Origin: Xanthobacteraceae bacterium | Lineage (GTDB): Bacteria > Pseudomonadota > Alphaproteobacteria > Rhizobiales > Xanthobacteraceae | Length of the DNA: 10,827 nt | Assembly: GCA_030039105.1 (NCBI GenBank) | Contig: JASHQO010000269.1 | Span: 1-10,827, forward strand | Reading direction: 5' to 3' | Shown here: positions 1-5,938 of the stretch, piece after piece | Layout: the number at the start of each line of letters is the position of its first letter | How positions within the stretch are numbered: the first letter of the stretch is position 1 | Translations under genes and position numbers: made by a program | Notes under the pieces: model-generated | Databases searched by the model: none | What the model saw: the letters and a program-made list of their open reading frames with translations, nothing else | Told to the model about the DNA's origin: nothing

Positions 1-712
1 GGTTGTTGGCGATCAGCTGCGTCAATTGCGTGAGCGCGGTATCCCCCTCAGCCGCCGCCGGTTCCGGTTCGGCGACCGCGAGGTGTTCCAACGCAAAGCG
101 ATAACCGGCGCAGCGCGCTTTGAGCGAAGCGCCGACCCAGGCGATGGTCAGGCTGTTCTCGCCGACACGCGCCGAGGCGCTGATGCGCTCCGCCGGACTT
201 AGATCGGCGACGTACTGCATGCTCTTCTCGCGCCGCTGATCGATATCGACGACGCGGCGCGCGACGGTGAAGAACGGATCCATGCGCACGATGTCGTTGC
301 GCATATCGTCGATCAACTGGTTGTAGCGCGCCGCGCTCGAGCGATGAAACTCGCCGGTGAGGTGCGCGTAATAGGCCGCAGTGTCGAACGCCCACAGGTC
401 ACGCCGGAACGTGCGCTTCTGGCCGTACTCGTAGACCAGCGCATCCCAGCGGTCGCGGTCGTACGGCGGCTCGATCAAGGGAAACGCCAGATCGCGCAGC
501 GTGCGCTCGTCGTCGGTCAGATTGTTGACCGAGACCGGTCCGCCGGCATGGGCGGCCGCCTCCTGCCCGACCCAGGCATGGATGTCGTCGTTGACGAGCG
601 GCTGCGCCAAACGGCCGAAATCGCCGGTGCTGCTGCAGCCGCCGAGCGCCAGAGCGGCGAAGATGAGGAGCGGCTGCGCGGTGTTTCGGATCGATCCGGC
701 ACGCGGCGACAT
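1..712 (-). CDS. Putative outer-membrane lipoprotein, 3' end outside window
   Basis: The reading frame runs from an ATG at 712 off the left edge, giving 237 complete codons and no stop. The N-terminus is a classic lipoprotein signal: basic residues at positions 4-9, a hydrophobic stretch at about 14-24, then the lipobox LGGC with the acylated cysteine at residue 26. Ser at +2 favours the outer membrane. The mature part is soluble-looking and helical, with a DDERTLRDLAFPLIEPPYDRDR segment shortened here to its core ERTLRDLAFPLIEPP at about 70-84, and a later acidic Ala/Pro stretch (EPEPAAAEGD) near 220. I do not recognise a named family. It follows the small gene at 927-727 by 14 nt, so the two are probably co-transcribed. 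The ribosome binding site is weak. It is certain as an ORF with a lipobox; its function is unknown. Confidence 0.8.
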   Translation of the reverse strand, partial: MSPRAGSIRNTAQPLLIFAALALGGCSSTGDFGRLAQPLVNDDIHAWVGQEAAAHAGGPVSVNNLTDDERTLRDLAFPLIEPPYDRDRWDALVYEYGQKRTFRRDLWAFDTAAYYAHLTGEFHRSSAARYNQLIDDMRNDIVRMDPFFTVARRVVDIDQRREKSMQYVADLSPAERISASARVGENSLTIAWVGASLKARCAGYRFALEHLAVAEPEPAAAEGDTALTQLTQLIANN

Positions 713-726
713 CGCGGCACCGGCTT

Positions 727-927
727 TCAGCGGCGCCTCACGCGACGGCGGCCGCCGTTGGCCGCTGGCGGCGGGGTCTGGGGTTCCGCGCTCTCGGCGG
801 ATGGATCGGCATAACGCTCGATCCGGACCACCGGCAAGATGATGACAGTTGCGGACTCGCGCTCCGCGTCGGCGCGGCCGAACCGCACGATGCGGCCCTC
901 GTCGGGGAATTTGACAATGGTACCCAC
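727..927 (-). CDS. Small hypothetical protein with proline-rich, arginine-rich tail
   Basis: This is a 66-residue ORF starting at GTG 927 (MGTIVKFPDEGRIVRFG). A GAGGG Shine-Dalgarno-like sequence lies about 9 nt upstream of the GTG. The first 40 residues look like a compact beta-rich unit (ATVIILPVVRIERY at 26-39). The remaining residues are a Pro/Ala/Glu linker ending in a cluster of arginines (GGRRRVRRR). It ends 14 nt before the lipoprotein start, which suggests a two-gene unit. The competing plus-strand frame over the same bases is only an N-terminal extension of the DUF2336 ORF and has no ribosome binding site. No domain is recognised. The basic tail could bind nucleic acid or membrane phosphate, but that is a guess. 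Confidence 0.6.
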   Translation of the reverse strand: MGTIVKFPDEGRIVRFGRADAERESATVIILPVVRIERYADPSAESAEPQTPPPAANGGRRRVRRR

Positions 928-1093
928 CAGCCCAAGCCCTCAAAACTGCCGGCTCACGGACCTCCTGCGCTATCCGCGCTGCGGCGTCTTTGTGATTAAG
1001 CGGCATGCAAGGTTAACGCTCCGTCAACGCCCGCAACTTAGTGTGCTGATCGAAGTCAGCTTCGTGGCCCCCGTTGCAATCGAGTCGCGTGTG
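928..1093. promoter_or_regulatory. Divergent intergenic region between the small ORF and the DUF2336 gene
   Basis: These 166 nt must hold promoters for both the leftward small-ORF/lipoprotein unit and the rightward DUF2336 gene. I see no convincing sigma-70 -35/-10 pair. It contains a near-match to the CtrA site at 1013-1028 (TTAA-N7-TCAAC; consensus TTAA-N7-TTAAC). It also contains overlapping small inverted repeats at 1045-1060 (GCTGA/TCAGC, 6-nt loop) and 1051-1064 (CGAAG/CTTCG, 4-nt loop), which could not form at the same time. Confidence 0.4.
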
Positions 1094-2146
1094 ATGGATA
1101 TCCAGAACTTGTCCGGCCTCGACAGCCTCGCCGAAATCGGATTGCGCGGCGGCGTCGATATGCGCCCCACTTTGATCCGCGTCCTCACCGACCTCTATAT
1201 GCAGAAGCTCCGGCACACGGCGGAGGAGGAACGGCACTACACCGAACTGGCGCTGCGCCTGCTCGACAGCGTCGATACGCCGACGCGCACCGCCGTGGCG
1301 ACGCGGCTGGCGCGTCATCTCCAGCCGCCGCCGCGGGTCGTGCAATATCTTGTTAACGATTTGCCGGACGTTGCCGCGCCACTGCGGAACCATGCGATGC
1401 TGCAACAGCAATCGGCACCGCGCGTCGAGGCGCCGAAAACTCCGGTCGTCGCGCCAAAGCCCGCAGCCGCGCCGCCTGCGCCAGTCGCACAAAACATCGC
1501 GCCCCCGACAACCAAGCCGGCCGTAACGCCGGTCGAGCAGGCAGAGATCGCGGAGACACCGCGCAAGCTCAGTCCGACGGCCGCCGGCGAACTCAACGAT
1601 CTGTTCTTGACCGCGACCGAGCCGGAACGGCGTCTCATCCTGCTCAACCTTCATATCGTCGCACCGACGTCGCCCGGCACGGTGGTCGTCGTGCGCGACC
1701 AAAGCATCGGCCAACGCCTGGAAGCGGCGGCGCTCGGCAACCATCGCGAAGAGTTCACCAGGCAGCTTGCAGAGGCGCTTCGCATTCCGCACGAACAGGC
1801 CCGTCGCATTGCCCGCGACGAGCACGGCGAGCCGCTCGTCGTCGCCGTCAAAGCGCTCGGCATTCCGCGCGACGTGGTCTATCGCCTGCTTATGTTCGTC
1901 AATCCCACGGTCGGCCATTCGGTCGAGCGGGTCCATGCCTTGGCGACGTTGTTCGACGAAATGACCGCGCCAGCGGCGGAAAGCATGGTCGCGATCTGGC
2001 AGGCTCTGCACCCCGGCGCACGCGACGCAGCAAAGCATCAGCCGGTCGTTTGGAACGACGAGCGTTCGCGGGCGCGTCCGGCCATAGCGCCGGCCCGGCG
2101 CCCGCTGGCATCGCCGCGCACGATCGTGCGCCGCGACGTTTCCTGA
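1094..2146 (+). CDS. DUF2336 domain-containing protein
   Basis: This 350-residue protein resembles the alphaproteobacterial DUF2336 family, which has no established biochemical function. The recognisable part is the N-terminal helical block: LTDLYMQKLRHTAEEERHY at about 31-49, followed by ELALRLLDSVDTPTRTAVAT at about 51-70. A Pro/Ala-rich linker at roughly 107-150 separates this from a second helical region at 160-310. The C-terminus (320-350) is basic and low in complexity. The frame stays open upstream to 839, but that extension overlaps the opposite-strand small ORF and reads as unstructured, so ATG 1094 was chosen; the adjacent GTG at 1091 is equally possible, and neither has a strong ribosome binding site. 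The gene is monocistronic and converges on the DUF1491 gene with a 6-nt gap. No membrane segment or signal peptide is seen. Confidence 0.88.
   Translation: MDIQNLSGLDSLAEIGLRGGVDMRPTLIRVLTDLYMQKLRHTAEEERHYTELALRLLDSVDTPTRTAVATRLARHLQPPPRVVQYLVNDLPDVAAPLRNHAMLQQQSAPRVEAPKTPVVAPKPAAAPPAPVAQNIAPPTTKPAVTPVEQAEIAETPRKLSPTAAGELNDLFLTATEPERRLILLNLHIVAPTSPGTVVVVRDQSIGQRLEAAALGNHREEFTRQLAEALRIPHEQARRIARDEHGEPLVVAVKALGIPRDVVYRLLMFVNPTVGHSVERVHALATLFDEMTAPAAESMVAIWQALHPGARDAAKHQPVVWNDERSRARPAIAPARRPLASPRTIVRRDVS
2116..2131. repeat. Perfect 16-bp palindrome in the 3' end of the DUF2336 gene
   Basis: GCGCACGATCGTGCGC is a perfect palindrome ending 15 nt before the last base of the DUF2336 stop codon. As RNA it folds into a 6-bp GC-rich stem with a GAUC tetraloop. 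No U-tract follows, so it is not a textbook intrinsic terminator. It is the strongest hairpin near the 6-nt gap between the two convergent genes. Confidence 0.6.
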
Positions 2147-2152
2147 TTTCCC

Positions 2153-2500
2153 TCAGCCGCCCACGGCGTCGAGGAAATTGCGCCCGCCACGATCCTCGAC
2201 CTCGACGATCCATACGTCGGGATCGAACTTGATCTCGCGGGTCAAGTAGGCCTCGACCGCGGCATCGGGCGCCGGCCGCTCCTTGAGGCACGGACTGAAA
2301 GCGCGATCGGCAGCGCCCGCGGCGTCGAACTCGCTTTGCGGCGCCGGGCCAAACAGATCCGACGTGCCGTCAAGCCTGCTGATGCGAATAAACACCGCGC
2401 CCGCCTCCTCGGCGCCGCGCCGGCGCACCACCGCAAAGGCGCCTTCGACCTGACAGCGGCGCAGATAAGCGGCAACCCAAAGTGCGGATTTCAAACGCAT
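2153..2500 (-). CDS. DUF1491 family protein
   Basis: This 115-residue protein resembles the DUF1491 family, small cytoplasmic proteins of alphaproteobacteria with no proven function. The diagnostic N-terminus is visible: MRLKSALWVAAYLRRC, then EGAFAVVRRRGAEEAGAVFI at 19-38, LDGTSDLFGPAPQ at 43-55, and a C-terminal REIKFDPDVWIVEVEDR segment at about 88-104. The length is about normal for the family. The ATG at 2500 has a TGGAG Shine-Dalgarno sequence 7 nt upstream. It is the last gene of the kinase operon, 57 nt after the peptidoglycan-binding gene, and meets the DUF2336 gene tail to tail. No membrane segment is seen. The family call is fairly secure; its cellular role is not known. Confidence 0.9.
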   Translation of the reverse strand: MRLKSALWVAAYLRRCQVEGAFAVVRRRGAEEAGAVFIRISRLDGTSDLFGPAPQSEFDAAGAADRAFSPCLKERPAPDAAVEAYLTREIKFDPDVWIVEVEDRGGRNFLDAVGG

Positions 2501-2522
2501 CGCTCGGCTCCAGCGGCGAGCG
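2501..2522 (-). promoter_or_regulatory. Hairpin enclosing the DUF1491 ribosome binding site
   Basis: On the minus strand, CGCTCG and CGAGCG form a 6-bp inverted repeat with a 10-nt loop. The loop contains the TGGAG Shine-Dalgarno sequence, and the 3' arm directly abuts the ATG. It could restrict initiation unless ribosomes arrive from the upstream gene. This is seen in sequence only; regulation is inferred. Confidence 0.35.
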
Positions 2523-2557
2523 ACATATGACTCGATCCGGCAACCGCCGCAAACTCG

Positions 2558-3133
2558 CTATTCGAGGGAACGACCCGTCAGGGCGGCGAGCTCGCCGACT
2601 AGGCGATCGGAGATGCGGCCGGTGACCGGCATCTTGTGCTCACGCTCGAATTTTTCGATGGCCTGGCTGGTCGATTCGTCGAGAAGCCCAGTCTGCTTGA
2701 GCTGGCCGTAGCCATAACTGGAAAGCGCACGCTGGATCGCCAGGATGCGCGGCGACGGACTGATTAGATCGGCGATCGGATCGCTGCGCCGCGGTGGTGC
2801 CGGCATCGGCGTCGGTATAGTCTGCTGCGGCCGCGGCACGGGCACGGAATGGGTAGCGCTCATATCGACGATGTGCGGCCCCGGCTTCGGTGCCGTCTCC
2901 ACGGTGTCGCTCTTCGGCAAGGCCGGATTGGCGACAAATGGCGCCGGATGCGCGCCCGACTGCAAAAATACCGCATTGACGACGATCACGATGGTCGCGG
3001 CAACCGCGCCGAGGATGGCGAAGGAATCGACCGGTCGATCGGCAAAGCTGGTCATAAGCCGCGATCCGAATAGGCCGGCGAGCGTCCCGGTGCGCGCATT
3101 GGCGCGGCGCTGATCGTTGCGGCGGTCACGCAC
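2558..3133 (-). CDS. Single-pass membrane protein with C-terminal peptidoglycan-binding domain
   Basis: This protein of 191 residues has three parts. The cytoplasmic N-terminus (1-36) is rich in Arg. A single transmembrane helix follows at about 37-58 (SFAILGAVAATIVIVVNAVF). A Pro-rich linker runs from about 62 to 125, and a PG_binding_1-type domain (PF01471 family) covers about 129-187, with the typical ILAIQRALSSYGY, DESTSQAIEKFE and TGRISDRLVGEL segments. The likely topology is N-in with the binding domain in the periplasm, touching the wall. No catalytic domain is present, so it is probably a wall-anchoring or sensing subunit. It starts at GTG 3133, overlapping the kinase stop by 8 nt, which points to translational coupling. 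The GTG is in frame with the whole conserved region. Confidence 0.88.
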   Translation of the reverse strand: MRDRRNDQRRANARTGTLAGLFGSRLMTSFADRPVDSFAILGAVAATIVIVVNAVFLQSGAHPAPFVANPALPKSDTVETAPKPGPHIVDMSATHSVPVPRPQQTIPTPMPAPPRRSDPIADLISPSPRILAIQRALSSYGYGQLKQTGLLDESTSQAIEKFEREHKMPVTGRISDRLVGELAALTGRSLE

Positions 3134-4970
3134 TTTTCTTCACCATTGTTGTCGACTCGAGATCGGTCAGCGGGTGCACGACCTTGATGATCGGGCTGAC
3201 CGATGCCGAGGCGCGCTTCTTCGCCGGCCGCGACAATTCGCAATCGAGCGGCAGACTGACCGTGATGCGCGTGCCTTCACCGAGGCGGCTGCGGATCGCG
3301 AATTCACCGCCGTGCAGCCGGACCAGACCCTTGACTATGGACAGGCCCAAGCCGGTGCCGCCATGGCGGCGGTCATAGGACGCGCCGGCCTGGAAATAGG
3401 GCTCGCCGACCCGCGCCAAATCCGCATCGCTGATGCCGACGCCGCTGTCCTCGATCACGAAGACGATACTGCCCGCTTCGGCGCGCGCGCTGACCAAAAC
3501 CTTGCCGCCACGGTCGGTGAAGCGGATCGCGTTCGAGACCAGGTTGAGGAGGATCTGGTTGAGCGCGCGCTTATCGGCTACAATTTCAGGAAGGCTGTCG
3601 GGCGAAAACCGTTCCAGCGCCACACCGGCGTCGCGCGCCCGCAACGCCAGAATGTCGCAGCAATTGGCGACGACCTTCGCCGGATCGAACGGCTCGGGCG
3701 TGATTTCGAAATTGTCGGTCTCGATCTTCGACATATCGAGGATGCCGTTGACGACCGAGAGCAGGTGCGTGCCGGAATCGTTGATCAGGCCGGCATATTC
3801 GACGCGCCGTTTGGCGTCGATCATCAGCGCCGCCTCCTTCGTCAACATCTCGGAGAAGCCGATGATGGCGTTGAGCGGCGTGCGCAATTCGTGGCTCATG
3901 GTGGCGAGGAAGCGGGTTTTCGCGGCATTGGCGCGTTCGGCCTCGGCGCGCGCATCTTGCAACGCCCGTTCCTGCCGTTTGCGCTCGGTCACGTCGCGCA
4001 GCACGGCGACGACCTCGCGGCGGCCCGCATTGGCCTCGATGCCGGCCCGTTCAACCGGCCGACAGCGCATCTCGACCCAGACGAATTCGGCCGTGGCGCG
4101 GCCGTCGGCGTCAACGCCGTCGCACCGCACGCGGAACTCGACCGACCGGCTCTCGGCGAGCGCGGCGGCGTCGCCCAGGGCCGTCAGGTAGGCGGGACGG
4201 TCGGCGACGTGGACGCGGTCGAACAAACCGTGGCCGAGCAGCCCGGCAAGGCCGGCGCCGAACAGCGCCTCGCCGGCCGGCGAGATGAACAGCGCCGCGC
4301 CGTCGCCTCCGTGCCGGACAATGACGTCGGTCATATTCCGCGCCAGCATCCGATAGCGATCCTCCTCGGCGTAAAGCAGCCAGAAGCTAGTCCGCGCCAG
4401 CGCCTCGGCGCCGAGCGCGAGCCCGGCCGCATAGAGCACCGCCGATACGATGCCGAGCGCGGCAAGCGCCGCCGCCTGCGAGCCGTCGGAGTTCGGCGCC
4501 GGCAGAAGGTTTGCCACACCAAGCAATACCAGAAGACCGGCGGCACTAAGCGCGAGCGTTGAGGCGATGGCGACGACGCGGCGCGACGCCGACAGCGCCG
4601 CCTCGAGCGGCGCCACCACGAGCCAGATCGCGGCCGACGAAACGATGCCGCCGGTCGAGGCGGCGACCGCGGTCACCAGGCCGGTCAGGGCCAGCGCCGA
4701 CAGGACGTGCGCGCTCTCATAGCGGCCAGTGCGCGACAGAAAATAGGCGGTGAGGATCGGTACGACGAGCCAAGCAAAGACCATAAGCTCGATCGCGGTC
4801 GGCGCAGTGCGCGCAATCAGATAGATCGGAAACACGGCGAGCGCGACGATGCTGCCGAGAATGCGCGGCGCGATGAAGGCGCGATGGCGCGACGCCGTCA
4901 GCGCATCCTGCTGCGCCGAGGGGTGAACGAGCGCCTCAACATAATCCCAGACTGGCGCGAAGAAGCCCAC
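3126..4970 (-). CDS. Membrane PAS-domain sensor histidine kinase, DivJ/PleC-like
   Basis: This is a 614-residue hybrid-free sensor kinase. The N-terminal half has about six hydrophobic helices (about 36-52, 59-78, 88-106, 112-127, 131-152, 164-187). A PAS-like region follows at about 203-330, ending in the usual RDVTERKRQERAL linker. The HisKA dimerisation/phosphoacceptor segment is FLATMSHELRTPLNAIIGF with His360. The HATPase_c domain shows the N-box (LNLVSNAIRFT, Asn480), DSGVGI at 508-513, PYFQ at 524-527 and GGTGLGLS near 537-544, so all ATP-binding motifs are intact. There is no receiver domain, so it should signal to a separate regulator. The N-terminal architecture and sequence style resemble DivJ of alphaproteobacterial cell-cycle control, which acts on DivK; this is an inference, and PleC or another family member is not excluded. 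It starts at GTG 4970 with GGGA a few nt upstream. It is first in a three-gene operon. Confidence 0.9.
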   Translation of the reverse strand: MGFFAPVWDYVEALVHPSAQQDALTASRHRAFIAPRILGSIVALAVFPIYLIARTAPTAIELMVFAWLVVPILTAYFLSRTGRYESAHVLSALALTGLVTAVAASTGGIVSSAAIWLVVAPLEAALSASRRVVAIASTLALSAAGLLVLLGVANLLPAPNSDGSQAAALAALGIVSAVLYAAGLALGAEALARTSFWLLYAEEDRYRMLARNMTDVIVRHGGDGAALFISPAGEALFGAGLAGLLGHGLFDRVHVADRPAYLTALGDAAALAESRSVEFRVRCDGVDADGRATAEFVWVEMRCRPVERAGIEANAGRREVVAVLRDVTERKRQERALQDARAEAERANAAKTRFLATMSHELRTPLNAIIGFSEMLTKEAALMIDAKRRVEYAGLINDSGTHLLSVVNGILDMSKIETDNFEITPEPFDPAKVVANCCDILALRARDAGVALERFSPDSLPEIVADKRALNQILLNLVSNAIRFTDRGGKVLVSARAEAGSIVFVIEDSGVGISDADLARVGEPYFQAGASYDRRHGGTGLGLSIVKGLVRLHGGEFAIRSRLGEGTRITVSLPLDCELSRPAKKRASASVSPIIKVVHPLTDLESTTMVKKSA

Positions 4971-5040
4971 GTTCCCGTCGCACGCCCGCTGTGCAGACGC
5001 GCCCCCTTTGTTCTATGGCGAGGATCGTGTCAGACGCGAC

Positions 5041-5055
5041 TTAAACGAACGCTAA
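5041..5055 (-). promoter_or_regulatory. Candidate CtrA-like half-site pair upstream of the kinase
   Basis: On the minus strand the sequence reads TTAG-N7-TTAA, one base away from the TTAA-N7-TTAA core of the alphaproteobacterial CtrA box. It lies 70 nt upstream of the kinase start. A one-mismatch match is expected about once by chance in a window of this size, so this is only suggestive. Confidence 0.25.
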
Positions 5056-5064
5056 AGGGCGGGT

Positions 5065-5074
5065 GCGGCAACGG
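5065..5074 (+). repeat. GCGGCAACGG repeat, copy 1
   Basis: This is the first forward copy of a 10-bp motif that recurs four times in 152 nt. It is an exact inverse of the copy at 5135-5144. Confidence 0.5.
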
Positions 5075-5134
5075 CTCCGTACCGCTGCGACGACCCTCCG
5101 CGGCTCCACCCGATCCGTCGTCATGGTGAATCGC

Positions 5135-5180
5135 CCGTTGCCGCGAAGGGTTGCCATTTGTTTGACAAACGCGGCAGCGG
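5135..5180. repeat. 11-bp inverted repeat holding GCGGCAACGG copies 2 and 3
   Basis: CCGTTGCCGCG at 5135-5145 pairs with CGCGGCAGCGG at 5170-5180, all Watson-Crick apart from one G-U wobble, around a 24-nt loop. The loop and the 3' arm also contain a small GTTTG-A-CAAAC inverted repeat (5160-5170). The arms are copies 2 (reverse, exact) and 3 (forward, one mismatch) of the motif. Confidence 0.55.
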
Positions 5181-5190
5181 CGAAACCGTG

Positions 5191-5209
5191 CGGAAATAGC
5201 GGATTTCCG
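5191..5209. repeat. 7-bp hairpin CGGAAAT/ATTTCCG
   Basis: This is a perfect 7-bp inverted repeat with a 5-nt spacer (AGCGG) inside the long intergenic region. No T-tract follows, so a terminator is unlikely. An operator or part of a structured transcript fits better. Confidence 0.45.
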
Positions 5210-5216
5210 GCAACGG
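5207..5216 (+). repeat. GCGGCAACGG repeat, copy 4 (one mismatch)
   Basis: CCGGCAACGG lies 36 bp after copy 3. The similarity between copies 3 and 4 extends to 16 bp (GGCARCGGCGAAACYG), with two mismatches. Confidence 0.5.
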
Positions 5217-5281
5217 CGAAACTGCCGCAATCAGCGGCCTCGCGCCCATTCGCTCAAATTTTAGGTAAATTATATTTTCTC

Positions 5282-5299
5282 CAATTGTTCGAAAAATTG
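5282..5299. promoter_or_regulatory. 18-bp imperfect palindrome, candidate operator
   Basis: CAATTGTTCGAAAAATTG is symmetric at 16 of 18 positions with no spacer. It sits in the AT-rich part of the intergenic region, 119 nt upstream of the chosen DUF5330-like start. The size and symmetry suit a homodimeric repressor or activator. The regulator is unknown. Confidence 0.4.
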
Positions 5300-5417
5300 C
5301 GGCGTATTCTCATCGATTATGGACAAAAACGTCCCCATCGAGCGAACGTGGCTTTCAACGATGCCTGCTAGGTTGCGCGGCCATGCGGCGATAGCTGCCG
5401 CCGGGGAAACGAGACTG

Positions 5418-5840
5418 ATGTTCTTTCTGTTGCGAATGGCGTTCTGGCTCGGCGTCGTGCTGATCCTGCTGCCCAGCGGATCGGCGCAGAACCCGCCGGG
5501 CGGTGACGTCAAGACTTCCGAAGCAATCTCGGCGGCGTCCGCCACGGTGCAGGACCTGCGCGGCTTCTGCACGCGTCAGCCCGATGCCTGCGTGGTCGGT
5601 TCACAAGTCGCCGTGTCCCTTGGCTACAAGGCCCAGGCCGGCGCCAAGATGCTTTATGATTTCTTGACTGAGGCGCTGGCACCGAAAGACACCGGCGCGC
5701 TGCCTCACGGCACTGCATCGAGCGGCAATCCGGCGAAGGTCGAGCCGGTCAAGTCGTCGTCGCAGAATACGCTGACCCCCGCCGACCTCGCTCCGGCGTG
5801 GCGCGGCCCGCAGCCCAAGGACGCCAAGCACGCGGCGTAA
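5418..5840 (+). CDS. DUF5330-like small secreted or membrane-anchored protein
   Basis: The chosen start, ATG 5418, gives 140 residues. The N-terminus is a hydrophobic signal or anchor (MFFLLRMAFWLGVVLILLPS at 1-20), with GSAQ after it that could serve as a signal peptidase site. The body has a short conserved-looking region, SAASATVQDLRGFCTRQPDAC at about 38-58 (shortened core QDLRGFCTRQPDAC), with two cysteines at 51 and 58 that could form a disulfide in the periplasm. It continues with VSLGYKAQAGAKMLYDFL at about 67-84. The C-terminal 50 residues are Pro/Ser/Lys-rich and disordered-looking. The features match the DUF5330 family of Rhizobiales, whose function is unknown. An in-frame ATG at 5319 was rejected: it has no ribosome binding site and would bury the signal sequence behind 33 polar residues. 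It reads toward sufE, 98 nt away. Confidence 0.82.
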   Translation: MFFLLRMAFWLGVVLILLPSGSAQNPPGGDVKTSEAISAASATVQDLRGFCTRQPDACVVGSQVAVSLGYKAQAGAKMLYDFLTEALAPKDTGALPHGTASSGNPAKVEPVKSSSQNTLTPADLAPAWRGPQPKDAKHAA

Positions 5841-5872
5841 ATCGAGCCGCGCTCGCTCCGACCCTCCGAAGA

Positions 5873-5903
5873 GCGGGACCCACATCGACCTCGCCGGTCC
5901 CGC
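5873..5903 (+). terminator. Hairpin between the DUF5330-like gene and sufE
   Basis: GCGGGACC at 5873-5880 and GGTCCCGC at 5896-5903 are perfect 8-bp arms around a 15-nt loop, and the stem may extend through GAG/CTC after a bulge. It lies 33 nt after the stop of the upstream gene. No U-run follows, so it may act as an attenuator or RNA-stability element rather than a terminator. Confidence 0.4.
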
Positions 5904-5938
5904 CCTCTATATAGAAGGGTGATTTGGGACGCCGGCTG

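Larger units (their letters stand above)
4971..5417. promoter_or_regulatory. Long divergent intergenic region with repeats and palindromes
   Basis: These 447 nt separate the leftward kinase operon from the rightward DUF5330-like gene. I see no convincing gene in it. It does hold: a near-CtrA site (5041-5055); four copies of GCGGCAACGG or a one-mismatch variant, in both orientations (5065-5216); an 11-bp stem (5135-5145 with 5170-5180); a 7-bp hairpin (5191-5209); and an AT-rich stretch (5255-5320) with an 18-bp imperfect palindrome at 5282-5299. Promoters for both flanking units must lie here, but I cannot assign a firm -35/-10 pair. A structured leader or non-coding RNA is possible. Confidence 0.6.

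Noticed and set aside
1045..1064. Overlapping small hairpins in the DUF2336 leader as a riboswitch-like switch
   Set aside because: The stems are only 5 bp, there is no terminator or expression platform, and no known riboswitch motif is seen.
839..1093. N-terminal extension of the DUF2336 frame
   Set aside because: It reads as low-complexity basic sequence, overlaps the opposite-strand small gene that has its own ribosome site, and the family-like region begins after ATG 1094.
1013..2038. Long minus-strand frame opposite the DUF2336 gene
   Set aside because: It is Arg/Asp-rich antisense shadow of a GC-rich gene, and the plus strand has a recognisable family.
3117..4562. Long plus-strand frame opposite the histidine kinase
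   Set aside because: The kinase frame shows all HisKA and HATPase motifs; the plus frame is antisense shadow rich in Arg/Asp/Ala.
5030..5371. Short frames in the long intergenic region (both strands)
   Set aside because: They have repeated Arg/Cys-rich composition caused by the DNA repeats, no ribosome site and no domain.
5319..5417. ATG 5319 as start of the DUF5330-like gene
   Set aside because: There is no ribosome site, and it would place 33 polar residues before the signal/anchor helix.
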